Shown here: piece after piece, positions 11,717 to 23,128 of the stretch | Position numbering within the stretch: position 1 is the stretch's first letter | How the letters are laid out: every line of letters begins with the position of its first letter | Assembly: GCF_033958435.1 (NCBI RefSeq) | Contig: NC_134146.1 | Coordinates: 24,760,501-24,824,500 of the forward strand | Direction of reading: 5' to 3' | DNA: 64,000 nt | Source: Carettochelys insculpta | Taxonomy: Eukaryota > Chordata > Testudines > Carettochelyidae | Notes under the pieces: model-generated | The model's input: only the letters and a program-made list of their open reading frames with translations | Database searches by the model: none | Told to the model about the DNA's origin: nothing | Program-made: the position numbers and the translations under genes

Positions 11717-12174
11717 GGCCATTTCTACACAAGCCACTTCCTTCGGAAATGGCATGCTAATACACGGAGCAAAAGATGCTAATGAGGTGCGGATGCAAAT
11801 TCCCCATGCCTCATTAGCATAACATCACGTGATTTGGAGTCTGGAAGACCGTTCTTCCAGACTCCAAAACACCGTGTAGAAGCGTGGCCCCTGGGGGTGC
11901 TTCCGGAAGGAAGTCCTTCTTCCTGAGTTCCCTTCTTCCCAAAAATTTTCGGGAAGAAGGGGCTTCCAGAAGAAACACATCCTTCTGGAAGCCCCCCCGG
12001 GGCCTGCACTTCTACACGGCATTTTGGAGTCTGGAAGAACGGTCTTCCAGACTCCAAATCACGTAATGTTATGCTAATGAGGCACGGGGAATTTGCATTT
12101 GCGCCTCATCAGCATCTTTCACTCCGTGTATTAGCATGCCACTTCTGAAGGAAGTGGCCTGTGTAGGAATGGCC
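11717..12174. mobile_element. Foldback MITE with AGG target duplication
   Basis: The ends GGCCATTTCTACACAAGCC and, on the other strand, GGCCATTCCTACACAGGCC extend inward as inverted arms of roughly 180 bp through 'ggcatgctaatacacggag' and the 'ggagtctggaaga' blocks. Both flanks are AGG (11714-11716, 12175-12177). The centre 'aaaattttcggga' is the loop region. The frames of 60-92 codons are mirror images of the repeat. The 'gctaatgaggcac' segments are shared with the MITE at 62462-62761. Confidence 0.85.
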
Positions 12175-12176
12175 AG

Positions 12177-12255
12177 GGTGTCTTCACTAAGCAGAAGATT
12201 GACCTGGTCAGGGTCAATCTTCTGTGGTTCAATTTTGCGTGCTTAGTGGGGATGA
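12177..12255. repeat. Small foldback repeat fragment
   Basis: The segments 'cactaagcagaagattgacc' and, on the other strand near 12250, 'cactaagca' with 'cagaagattgacc' form a short hairpin directly abutting the previous MITE. The 'gattgacctggtca' block recurs, inverted, at 15680-15700, so it is a scrap of a larger repeat family. Confidence 0.45.
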
Positions 12256-15129
12256 ACAAAATCAAACTATTAGGGGTCGATACCCAAAACAATCAATGGG
12301 ACAAATAGCGCATGTGGTTTCTCTAAAATACAGATTTTTCCCCACAAAAGGGCAAAATCGTGCACTCAGAAACTCCAGTGGAAATTCGGAGTTACTGCCG
12401 CCACCTCCAATATGCAGCTGAAAGCATTTAGTTTTTGGCTTGTACTGCCCATCTGCATTGAAGATATTACGTCTGCCTCTGTGTAAAACAGGTTTACTCC
12501 TTCCCACCATTGCTTTTTGAGTATCATGACTGCTTTGACCCCAGCCTACCACATCTGTCTCCTTGAAGTGGAGCACAAAACACACTTAGTGGGGTGAGGC
12601 ACTAGGCCAAGCAAAAAGATCCCGTATCTATATCTGTACTTGCTGCATCATTGCTCAGGAAAAACCTCCACTGAATTCAAGAGAGTGAAAAAAACTGCAG
12701 GATTTGACTAAAATGTTCTTGTTGGCAAATGCAATGGTTGGTTACGAATGAGGCATAATGTTTAATTTCTTCATGGGGAGGGAGAATACAGTAATTAACG
12801 TAATCCGCACCAGAACCTGTCCTTCTCTTTCTAACTTCCCTTCTTCAGCTTTAAGAAACTTTAAAATAAAAGTTAATTTTAAAATGTTAAATTGCAGAGG
12901 ATTATTTCATAGTTGATTTGCTGATTTTATTTTGAGGAGTGGGAATAGAATCTTCCAGAAGCTATATGCAGTTTTATTAAAAGGGTTTTTTAAAAAATTG
13001 TCCTGATACCTGTATAGTCCTTGATGTATTCTGTATACTGTTTACTACAGTTTTGATTAATTATCCAATACCAGTAAAACCTTTTACAAATTTTAACTGC
13101 AAGAGCTTATTAAATATATAAATGATTTTGTTTGACCCAGATATACTCTGAGCTGTTCATTTTAAGTTAAATTATGCTCTTTTTATAACACAATCAGCAC
13201 ATGTCCAGTAATTTTTGGCAACTGCAATATAATTACTGTTTCTTACTTCCTTCTGTCTGATCTGTTCATGTTTTCAGGTAGTAGAAAATACCCACCCCAC
13301 CCAAAGCAAAACAAGCTTTAAAAAGTCCCCAAAAACTGCAGCGTATGCTCTGTATGAATCAGATTATTTAGGGTTTTCAAAACAGCCTTCAAAGATTCCA
13401 TTTAAATCCCCAAATTGCAATCTGTAATTTAAACAAACTTTTCCCTGAGGTGAAGTAAACATGTGCTGGACAGCAGATATTTCTAAACATGCCAGCTTGC
13501 CCACTCTATGGCCAAACTGTTTATTCAACTGAAGCTTGGACAAGAGCCACCACATCAGTGTCACAGTCTCTCAGCACATGTGAAGAAAATACATGCAGTA
13601 CATAGCAAATGAGGTGGCATACTCTAGAAGGAGTGGAATAGGATTGATTTGCCACTTTTAGCAATGCTCTTTTACTGTCAGCCGTGGCTTTGAGAAAAGC
13701 ATTAGAGATTCTTGTCACAGATGTTTCTTTCATAAACTGTTGTGGGAGAATGACATTCTGCAAAAATGGTTTACTACTCTGCTTTCTTCTCTTGGGAAAA
13801 ACAAAGTGCGCTGCTCAGCCTAGCCAAATGGGCTCAAGGAACGTTCCTCATTTATACCACAATAGCATTAGAGATCATGACATTTACAGAGCTGATCTGA
13901 GACTCTGTTGGCAAATGTACAGTGCAGAGGTATTTATCCAAAGTGTGTGCCACTGATTTTTTTTCTCTTGCATTAGTTCAGTGGGGGTGAAATTGGCCAG
14001 TTGGGTGTTGAAAACTGAGACGATAAAAAGGGTTGAGTTTACACACCATGCATTAAGTGAATGGCTCACACTGGCTTTGAGTGATTAATCACTTTAACAA
14101 AACAAAACAAAACCAACCCACCACTACTACAGTATTTAAAGCTAGAGATCCCCTTTAATTTACTCTTGCAAAGTACACAAAATAAAACCCTGAGACTAGA
14201 TCATTTTGATACCAAAGTAACTCTTTGATAGGAAAGATATTTTAAAGTTGTTTATATCTAGACTGAGAGGGAAACAATGAGCTACTATTTTTAAGTTAGA
14301 AACTTTACTTGAAAACATTTGAGAATGCAAATTTTCCAATTTCACATTGAAAGCTTTTGTGTGAATATTTGCTCTCATGTAAAAAAAAATAGTTACTATA
14401 GCAACAGCAATATCACGTGGTGTTTTTCTCAATTTTACTTTGTAAGTCATATGCAGGTTATTAATGTCACACTAATTTTCATACTTTATATGAGGTTAAT
14501 TAAGCAAAAAAACAGAACAAAAAGCCTCCAAGCACAACAATGCTATACATTTTCCCATTTTGCACTGTTTATTTTAAAGTAATGTTTTTCCTATACAACC
14601 TCATATTCCTGCAGTGGAATAAGTGCAGGAAGAAGCAGAAAGAGGCCCATAAAATGATGGGATAGGCAGTAGCTTGGAGGTACAGGCAGTCTGTGTGTAT
14701 GCCCTAGTCCAGCATCCAAATGGCTTGCACATGGAAACCAGGACACAGTTACTGATGAAGTGTGCCCCAATGTATGGGTAGTACTTTCTTCTCTTATGAG
14801 AATGCTGTAGACTGAAATGAAGTTTTCTGTACATTTTTTTCATGGCTTTGCTGTGGGATCGCTGATATCCAGCATTGTATTTTTATTTATTTGTCAGTTA
14901 TGTTTAATATGATGAATTTAACACTGTTAATAAATAAATGCCTGGCGAACTTGAGGTAGCTGTAATGAACCTCAGGCTACCACAGCTTTCTCCAGCTTAA
15001 TGTAAAATAAACCAACAGACCCTGCTGACACAAAGCAGTGTGCCGGACTTACAATTCTCTCCTTGGAGAGAGGACGAAGGAGAGAATAAACCACACACGA
15101 CAGATGTTCATGTGAGACGAGGCATGTAA
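12256..15129. other. No gene or clear repeat recognised
   Basis: Nearly 2.9 kb, AT-rich, with chance frames up to 107 codons that lack recognisable domains. A short (AACAA) run lies near 14095-14112. Confidence 0.5.
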
Positions 15130-15200
15130 GGTAATATTTTTTATTGGACCGACTTCTGTTGGTGAGATAGACAAGCCTTCAAGCTTGTGCACATTCTTGT
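15130..15200. repeat. Fragment of a dispersed vertebrate repeat ('ttattggacc' family)
   Basis: The sequence 'gtaatattttttattggacc' followed by 'cttctgttggtgagatagac' matches a dispersed repeat I know from reptile genomes. Only about 70 bp are kept. Confidence 0.55.
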
Positions 15201-15260
15201 TGTTTAATCCACTACTGGAAAGGGCTTAGGGTTACTATACGGATGAGGATAGGAAACTCA

Positions 15261-15345
15261 GGAACTGTGTTTGGTCTGTGTTTGTACAATGCCTAGTAAT
15301 ATGCAACCTTGGTCTGTGGCTTGGGTTCCTTGGTATTGCAGCATT
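15261..15345 (+). repeat. Ancient SINE/LINE 3' tail remnant (MIR3/L3-like)
   Basis: 'ggtctgtgtttgtacaatgc' with 'tggcttgggttccttgg' resembles the shared 3' tail of old CORE-SINE/L3 repeats. It is diverged, and the family is a resemblance call. Confidence 0.4.
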
Positions 15346-15474
15346 ATGCATCTTTCTCGCACACACACTCGCTCTTTCTCTGACAAACCCCTCCCCTGTA
15401 CCTTGGACTCTTCTTCAACTCAACTGGGGGGGAAGTCTGCCTTAGGCAGATAAGTTGATTGTACATATGCAGTT

Positions 15475-15712
15475 CTTGCTACAACAATTGTGTAACTAGA
15501 ATCAATTTATCTCCAATTGACTTACCTAGCCATCTTCACAGAAGGAGCAATGGGAGAAACTCTGTCATTGGCCTCCCTTATTCTTTATTGAGGAGTACAG
15601 GGGCAGACTACCAGCCCTAGATAGTTCGATTTCATGTGTCTCTTAACAGGCATGTGAAATCGAACTCTAGAAAATTGACCAGGTCAATCTTCCACATTGT
15701 CTAGACATAGCC
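15475..15712. mobile_element. Decayed DNA-transposon fragment with one terminal repeat
   Basis: The right end on the other strand begins GGCTATGTCTAGACAATG, the common terminal repeat of the Harbinger-like elements here, followed by the 'gattgacctggtca' block also present at 12200. The left end is not recognisable. Confidence 0.45.
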
Positions 15713-16892
15713 TGAGTTACTTTAAATGAAGGACTAGGTTTTGGAACTCTTATTCATGTTGATGAGCGCTTACAATGCTCATTAGCATAAGAGAAGGTAC
15801 ACAACGTAGTCTCAGATACTCCATTGTAATTAACAGCGAAATTTGGTCCCAGGTCTCTACAAGTAAAAGGCTTGTGTAAATAATGATTTAAAACAGTGTT
15901 TTCTTTGTGCTGGAACAGGCCAGTACACTGTGCTGGCACCTCAGCAGCCCCAGCCAGGATCCATGGTTGGGTGGCTAAATCCAGTGCCATGGACGGGGAA
16001 CCCCAGCAGTCATGGGGCTGGGAGCCCTGCCGTCAGGCCCAGCCGTGGGAACCCTAGTGGGAAGGATGGGGCGGAGAGTTGTCCAAGTGTACTGATTCAT
16101 CTTTTTTTTTTCTTCACAAAAAAAGCACTGATTCAAAGAATCTGTAATTTTCTCCCATTGATTAAATGTATGTTCAGAAGATTTTACTGTATTTCAGCAT
16201 ATAATACACTGAAGTTCCATATGGTTAGCTTCACAGAACAGGTATATGCTCCTTCGCCAGGTTGTTTATAAATATATTATTTAAAGATCCTGTATTTCAA
16301 TAATAAAAAGTCATCATTTAATTTGCAATGTTGGCTGTGTTCAGTCTTTATGTATACAGCGAGACTGAAAATCGATGTATTAGTCTATAAGCTGGCATGT
16401 TTCCCAGGTTGCAATGTGGTAAAACTTTTGAAGTGAGATATTAAACAAGTGACAAGAATTTCATGCAAGATTTGCCTTTATGGAGTATCCATGTACTCTA
16501 TATCTTTCTTTTCTTCATCATTCATGTATTCAGGTTTTAGTTTATTTTGCCATCCAAATGTCAACAAATTTGATTAAGTCTAAACAAGAATTTAGAATTC
16601 ATCTTTCAGTGGAGTGTCACAGCAAAAGGGAACTTCAATGAAAAAGAAGGTGCTGCCGTAGGAAACAGATTATTTCTCAAGAGCAGAATTTCTGGAATTC
16701 TGTGGCAGTTTGAGACCAACTTTCTGACAAGGAACTGATATTCTATGGCTCTATTCCACCTTGGCTGCAGGATTTTAGTTTCACAGCTATGAAATCATTC
16801 TATACACTTGGATTCATGAAATAGTATCAGTAAATCTTGTCATAGTTCTTAAAGAGGAATGACAAAAAAAAAAAAGGAATAAATCCAATGGA
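15713..16892. other. No gene recognised; GC-rich patch near 15900-16085
   Basis: The patch with repeated GCTGG and CCCAG words looks like a dispersed-repeat remnant, but I cannot place it. The rest is AT-rich and featureless; the 113-codon frame across the patch has no known domain. Confidence 0.4.
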
Positions 16893-16975
16893 TAAATCCA
16901 AACTCTTTTATATCCAGCAGCTCCAGGACCAGGAGGTTGCTGGATATTCTAATATTCTGGATACTAGAGAGGTAT
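16893..16975 (+). mobile_element. Fragment of the Tigger-like element, left end only
   Basis: 'actcttttatatccagcagc', 'ggaccaggaggttgctggat' and 'attctaatattctgg' follow the left end of the element at 60019-60572 in the same order. The right end is not convincingly present; a 'cactgtaaac' near 17088 could be its remains. Confidence 0.55.
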
Positions 16976-19859
16976 ACCTGGCAATGCATAACACTGGGGG
17001 GAAAAAAAACACCACAAGATCAGATATTAAGAAACAAACAAAAATGTATGCAGAGTACTTTATTTACCCACAACAGTAGTATTGTACACTGTAAACTTAT
17101 ACTGAATTTGCTGAACTTATATGTATTTACTGTCACTATCCTGCACTTATGGAAAACATAACTAAAATTCACTCATGGTTAAAATGCCAGTTATTTGAGA
17201 GTTCTGGGTGATAGAATGCCAGATATGAAAGAGTTTACTATAAAAGGAATAAAACAAATGACATTACTAATATGAGGCATGCAGACATGCAATGTATGGA
17301 ATTCTGGACACAATAGTGTGCATGGCCTATGCATGGCTATCTACACAGGCTGTGCAAATCCATAGCAAGCATTGTAGTTGTGAAAGCAGCATGGAACCAG
17401 CAAGTGTGGTGAGAATATTTACAGCCATAACAAACACCTCCAAAATGAAAGCAACAGCAGAAGGCAAAATGCAACAGAAGCTGAAGTCAGGAGCAGCACA
17501 TAGCACATTGGACTGGCCCTATGTGACATTCTGCCCTGTTATGGCAGACTACACAACATAATATCTATTGAACTGCATGCACCTGGTGTTGCATGTGGGA
17601 ACACATTATTGTTTCCTGTGCTGTGCGTGCCTTTGTGCCTATACTCAGGATTTATTTAGCCCATTACGTTAGTAGGTGTCAAAAACATTGCATTAAGATT
17701 CCCACTAAAGTGCTGAAATGATTAAAAAAGGTTGCCTACAAAAGAGATCTGGCACTTTATAACCGAACAGGACTATTTAGCAACCTGGGAGCTATTAAAC
17801 TGGATTCCTCTATGAACATCAGGAGTGACATCAGGCATTAACTGATGCAAAACAAACAAACAAAAAGCTGACATACTGCTATTGGCAGAACAGGGAAAGT
17901 GTGTTTTCAAACAACCACATTTAATGACCTTTTGTAACCACAGTTGTTTCCTCTGGCAACTCTGGGCAGGGGTCTGTTTTTTGAAATATATTTGAAGTTT
18001 TTGTTATGTTTTTAACATTGAACAGCATGTCTACCATAGGAGCTGTTCTCGTTGTGCACTTTTTAAAGCACCACGAGGACTGTTTTTGACAGGTGATTAA
18101 GCAGAAACAAAAATTGATTATTAAATGGCTTTCAAATGATATTCCTAAAATCTAGCAGCAGCATGTGAAATATTTCCAGTAATATTCTCCTTTGGACTGG
18201 TTCCCGTTGTGTTTGCTGTTGTTTATGTCACATCACTAGTGATTTAGCAGAACCCGATGGGATAGCATCCAATGTAATGTCTGATGCTGATATAAAACAT
18301 TGATCTGCAAGTTCAAAAGTGGGGGAATGATATTACGCAATGCCAGATGAATTCTGCAAAAACACTGGGCTGGATTCTCTGTTGGTGTAAATTGGCCTCA
18401 GTGAAGCAAGGCAAATTTACACCTATGCAGTATTCATAAACTTTAATTCAAATTCTAAATGGCTGTGGAGTTAGACTGGGTTCTTGTCTCTTTTGATTTG
18501 CTCCTTTGGGGCTTTCCTACATGAACATTAGGGAAATGAAAGTGATAAATGCGCAAATTCACATCTGACTGATGGTATTTATGCTTAAGCATTTTTGAAG
18601 AATTGGCCACAATTTGCCACTCATTATTCATTTAAAAAGTTCCATTCAGCCAATCAGATTGGAGGAACAATACTGTGTGACTTTAAATGTAATGATGCAT
18701 GGTGAACCAGCCAAGTGAAAAGTTTGTGATTGTGAATAATCCCATTGTTTAAAATGTAAAAGAAGGTGATTAAATTCTATAAAATGTTCACTGAATAGAG
18801 AAAAGGTTAGTAAAAATCATTGTTTTTGAATGTTTTGAAAATCAGTAGAAAGGGTTACATTCAACTGAAATTGTTTACAACAAATCATTTAACTGTATCT
18901 AGCCCGAAAGTACTATCTTTATTTGGAATGAACCCAGAGCAGGTTGACTGTATGTGTTTGCCCATCTTTTGCTCCCAACTACGAATTCTATGGTTGGTTA
19001 GCCTATTGTTAGTGGGAAAATGAACAAACCCATAACTGATCTACGTGGTAATGAAGAGGTCCAACCAATTTATGAGTGGGCACAATGCCAGCCAAACAGA
19101 TGGGTGTGAGTGCCAGCAGCCACAACACCATGTAAGTTTATCAAATGCAGATAGTGAGGCTGGGCAGATTTCACAGCCAGGAGCGCTGAATGTTGAGCCC
19201 ATGTAATTAACAGAATGTGACATCATTAAACCAGCTCTGGGCTGGTTTAATTTGGAAAAATAAAATAAATACTTGACGCATTATGAAGGGGAGAACCTAA
19301 ATGGATACTGACTTTTGATCATTGGGATGTGGCAGACAGAAGCCAAAGCTTCCACATCAGAGACTACAGGTTTCCCTTTTATGGAGTTCATGGCCCAATG
19401 CCAGATTTCAGTATTCCAGGATCTGGGCACAATGAATGGCACTTTAGTGGGAGTGAAGGAGGAGGAGTCAATCCCCTTGAGCTCACCTTACTTCCCCTTT
19501 GCCTTTTCAAAAGGCATAAGACATACAGCAGCAAATCTTTCTTCACTGGCCAAAATTTGCAAGAGTAAGTAGGATGTTCTCTGAACAAGCTTTTGTTGAT
19601 TAAACAACAGTAGATCGATCCTATAAACACACATTTATTTCCATATTACATTTAAACTCCATGAACTCCTACAGCAACAACTATGAATTACACTCAGCCA
19701 CCAAATCAAAAAATCCATTATTCACTCAGGTCTACCGCTATCTTCCCCTGAAGTTCTGCCATGAGTGAGTTTAAACTTTGCTCATAAAGTGCTGCTTGAA
19801 GAAACTGCATGGAGTATATGTTGAGTCAGCCATTCCCTGGTTGTTTTGACCATGCTTTC
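16976..19859. other. No gene recognised
   Basis: AT-rich, low repeat content. A stretch at 18363-18425 ('gctggattctctgttggtg') resembles a common old reptile repeat. There is no exon-like frame above about 89 codons. Confidence 0.45.
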
Positions 19860-20640
19860 TGGCTCCTCTTCCCTGTCCCAGGAACCTCCTGTGATGGACA
19901 GGGAGCTGCTCAGTAATAATTTAACTGCATGCTGACTGGTTTAATGGGGTAGTTACTGCATGGATTTATTTGTTTTGTTTAAAAGGCGCCTGTAGGCAGG
20001 AAACAATGGGTCAAGATAAACTGTCTCCTGGTAAACACTTGAGGGACAATAGGAGACCTATAGACTCCAAGGATTTTGGTTTGATGTCCTGATAAAAGTC
20101 TCCTGGATTGGGTGTGAAGGGCAAAATCCCAGGAACTGTGAAGAACAGGGATTCTGGCTTCATTAAAAACTCTCTTTCCAGAGAGAAGGCATTTGTTATC
20201 TAACCATGCAGGAAAGCTGAATCAGACAGGATTCAATGAGGTTTCTGAAGAAGTTTGACCTGCAGAGGTCACCATGGGAAAGGTTTAGGTAAGGCTGAGA
20301 AGTGTGTAGATTGTTGACTCAAAGCCCTTTTTTTCTATTGTGAGAATAAACAGTGCTTTGGTTTATGAAGACTGTTTGATCACTATATACCATTGGCCAC
20401 AGATGTCTGAAGGAAAGATGTGAAGGTGATGAACCCAGTCAGCATATCTGGCTAAGTCTGGTTGTAACCAGGGTCCTGTCTGAGTGGAAGAGTTATGTGA
20501 GTCCACACAGAAGAGGTGTCATTAGGCCTAATGGCTGATGGGATACACTCAGAAAAACCAGGAAAGGGACAGAGGAGCAGCTGGCCCTACAACCATGACA
20601 TCTCATTCCCTTCATGTTGGTGAATTCTTGAAGCCTACAC
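19860..20640. repeat. Possible LTR-like dispersed repeat, degenerate
   Basis: The segment around 20340-20400 combines an AATAAA signal (20345-20350) with 'ctgtttgatcactatatacc', and the sequence up to 20600 ends in 'gaggagcagctggccctaca', both reminiscent of the 3' part of turtle LTR elements. No tRNA primer site or coding part is visible and I could not find a second LTR. Low confidence. Confidence 0.3.
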
Positions 20641-20727
20641 GCCTTAGGAGGATTCTCTAGTTCTCTACACCTATTGCATTTGCAGTGGCTGGGAGTGCTT
20701 AAATGGGGGGGCTAAGACTGTGACTAA

Positions 20728-21010
20728 GGTTATGTGTACACTAGAGCGTAAAGGCAATTTTAAGGCACTTGATTTTACAATGTGACTGTCTTCACTGCAA
20801 ATACGATTAGGTTGATTTTAAGGGGAGCTAAGGTCAACTTTCTCGCTCCACTTTGCTGATGAGGGTAACATCAAGTTTGAATTCACAAGGTCGAATTAAT
20901 GTCAGTGTAGCAACAGCATTACTTTAAATTGATTTTATTGGCCTCCGGAAGTATCCTGCAATGCCCCAGTTGTGTCCGTTCTGACTGTTTTCACCTCCCC
21001 TGCTCTCCAT
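20728..21010. mobile_element. Left part of a Harbinger-like element, split by the 0.7-kb MITE
   Basis: Starts GGTTATGTGTACACTAG with TAA just outside (20725-20727), the usual end and insertion site of this superfamily. The sequence is broken at 21010 by the MITE at 21011-21720 and seems to continue at 21724 ('gctgggcaatttgaattcat'). A matching right end was not found. Confidence 0.5.
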
Positions 21011-21720
21011 GGCTACGTCTACACGTGCACCCAACTTCGAAATAGCTTATTTCGATGTTGCGACATCGAAATAGGCTATTTCGATGAATAACGTCTACAC
21101 GTCCTCCAGGGCTGGCAACGTCGATGTTCAACTTCGACGTTGCTCAGCCCAACATCGAAATAGGCGCTGCGAGGGAACGTCTACACGCCAAAGTAGCACA
21201 CATCGAAATAAGGGAGCCAGGCACAGCTGCAGACAGGGTCACGGGGCGGACTCAACAGCAAGTCGCTCCCTTAAAGGGCCCCTCCCAGACACACTTTCAT
21301 TAAACAGTGCAAGATACACAGAGCCAACAACTAGTTGCAGACCCTGTATATGCAGCACGGACCCCCAGCTGCAGCAGCAGCAGCCAGAAGCCCTGGGCTA
21401 AGGGCTGCTGCCCACGGTGACCACAGAGCCCCGCAAGGGCTGGAGAGAGAGTATCTCTCAACCCCCCAGCTGATGGCCGCCATGGAGGACCCCGCTATTT
21501 CGATGTTGCGGGACGCGGATCGTCTACACGTCCCTACTTCGATGTTGAACGTCGAAGTAGGGCGCTATTCCCATCCCCTCATGGGGTTAGCGACTTCGAC
21601 GTCTCGCCGCCTAACGTCGATTTCAACTTCGAAATAGCGCCCAACACGTGTAGACGTGACGGGCGCTATTTCGAAGTTACTGCCGCTACTTCGAAGTAGC
21701 GTGCACGTGTAGACGCAGCT
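21011..21720 (-). mobile_element. 0.7-kb Harbinger-like MITE, intact inverted copy
   Basis: A 710-bp copy with ends GGCTACGTCTACACGTGCAC and, on the other strand, AGCTGCGTCTACACGTGCAC, flanked by an exact 3-bp duplication, CAT (21008-21010 and 21721-21723). It is collinear with 10133-10843 when inverted, including the 'catggaggaccc' and 'cccttaaagggcccctccc' landmarks. CG content is well preserved, which suggests a relatively young insertion. The 105- and 100-codon frames on the + strand are shared with the other copy in the matching frame and are repeat-derived; I see no protein domain. Confidence 0.92.
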
Positions 21721-21983
21721 CATGTGTGCATGAAGTAGAAAACAGGAAGCTGGGCAATTTGAATTCATTTTCTTTCTGGCCAGCATGGTGAGCGCATCTA
21801 GCCATGATTTCTGAGAGTCACAAAAGAACCATGAGGAAATGCAGGGTCTCATTTCTGTGTGGGTGGATGATTCTGTGCTGAATAAACACTAGGGATGCTC
21901 AGCAGTGCCGGGTGAAAATCAAGACCCCCGCACAACAAATGACTACTGGGCTGCAGAGAGTAGCATGCCCTGTCCTTTGCAGG
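21721..21983. other. Probable continuation of the interrupted element
   Basis: Contains 'gctgggcaatttgaattcat' and 'accatgaggaaatgcagggt', which resemble internal sequence of large turtle Harbinger elements. No frame is kept. Confidence 0.35.
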
Positions 21984-22460
21984 TTTCAGTGCTTGCATGG
22001 ATTCTTCTCTGCATAGGATTCAGAAGGAGAGGCCAAGGAACTTGTCTTCTGAACTTCAGATTTTTGTGAATTCCAAGGTGCCAGGCAGCTGGCAGTTTAG
22101 CCTCCTCCCCCCACCATGTGGCCAGCCCCCCACACCTCACCACATGCCTCCTGGGCAATGTGGACCGTGCGTCCAGACAATGGCACTTCCTACCCTGTGT
22201 GGGGTGTCAATGGAGAGGGCAACATCATCATGAAGAGTTTGCAACTCATCTTAAAAGCTACAGCCTCTGGAATTTACAGTGGCCACCTACAGACATTTTA
22301 CAGGGCTGGCCCCCTCCAAGGTGCCATGCACCTAGGGGCTAGCCCCCTGCCACCACACCATATGGCAACTGGGCAGCGCGGACAATGCCTGCACGGGGTT
22401 TCAGTGCTAGAGAGGGCTTTTTCCCTGCACAGGATTTAGCAGGAAAGACCAAGAAAAGGG
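21984..22460. repeat. GC-rich dispersed repeat with internal direct duplication
   Basis: The segment beginning 'tttcagtgcttg' (21984) is repeated from 22399 ('tttcagtgctag') for about 60 bp, and the segment at 22113-22170 with its 'ccatgtgg' and 'gggcaatgtgga' words is echoed at 22323-22390. It is likely the body of a dispersed element that I cannot name; the 71-107 codon frames have no known domain. Confidence 0.45.
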
Positions 22461-22726
22461 GTGTCTACCCACAGTCTAAGCTGACTCTTCCTCTTTTTTG
22501 TAAACCCATTTATCCTCCTGGTTGTTAATTACTCCATGCTCTTTATGGAGTGCCACAGAGAATCATGTGTGTAATTGATAGAGTGCACTTCCAACAAGAA
22601 AGCAACATAAGCATAAAGCTTTTGCAGGGTGAAGGCTTCTTCCCTGTGAGAAATTTGTTCTCTTCGTTTTACATTTTATGGGGGCTGGCCCCGGAGGGCT
22701 AGCTCCCTTCTTGCAACCACAAGGCT

Positions 22727-22830
22727 AGCATGTTTCTGTCGACAAAACACATTTTGTGTGTGGACACTCCACTAGTTTTTTCCACAAAACCCCAGTTTTG
22801 TCTACACAATTCTGTAATGTAGACACAGCC
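22727..22830 (-). mobile_element. Single end of a Harbinger-like element
   Basis: Read on the - strand it starts GGCTGTGTCTACATTAC and continues with 'gacaaaactgg' and 'acaaaatgtgttttgtcgac', collinear with the first 100 bp of the MITE at 51126-51569. Only this end is seen. Confidence 0.6.
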
Positions 22831-23055
22831 TTTAGTGTTTACTGTATTTGAGTCCTACCACTTCTCTATTGCAACAGACACTTCAAAAAACCAACAAAAG
22901 AGCCTCTCCTACCTACCTGGAATAAGTTACTGAAGAACACAAGGCAGGGGTAATAAATCCTCATGGGAATTAGGTTGCTCAAACTAAAAAAAAATAAAGA
23001 GAGTGAAAAATATTTCAGTGGCTTTTTTTAAATATCATTTTATAAATATAATTTT
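22831..23055. other. Spacer, nothing recognised
   Basis: AT-rich spacer with no frame or repeat I can identify. Confidence 0.4.
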
Positions 23056-23128
23056 GTTCATCTTTAAAGTGCTACATGACTGCTGCTTTGCTGTGTTAGA
23101 CTACAGACTAACACGGCTACCTCTCTGT
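23056..23128 (-). repeat. Fragment of the SINE-like 'actaacacggctac' repeat
   Basis: 'catctttaaagtgctacatg' and 'ctacagactaacacggctac' in fixed order, as at 27621-27799. Confidence 0.65.
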
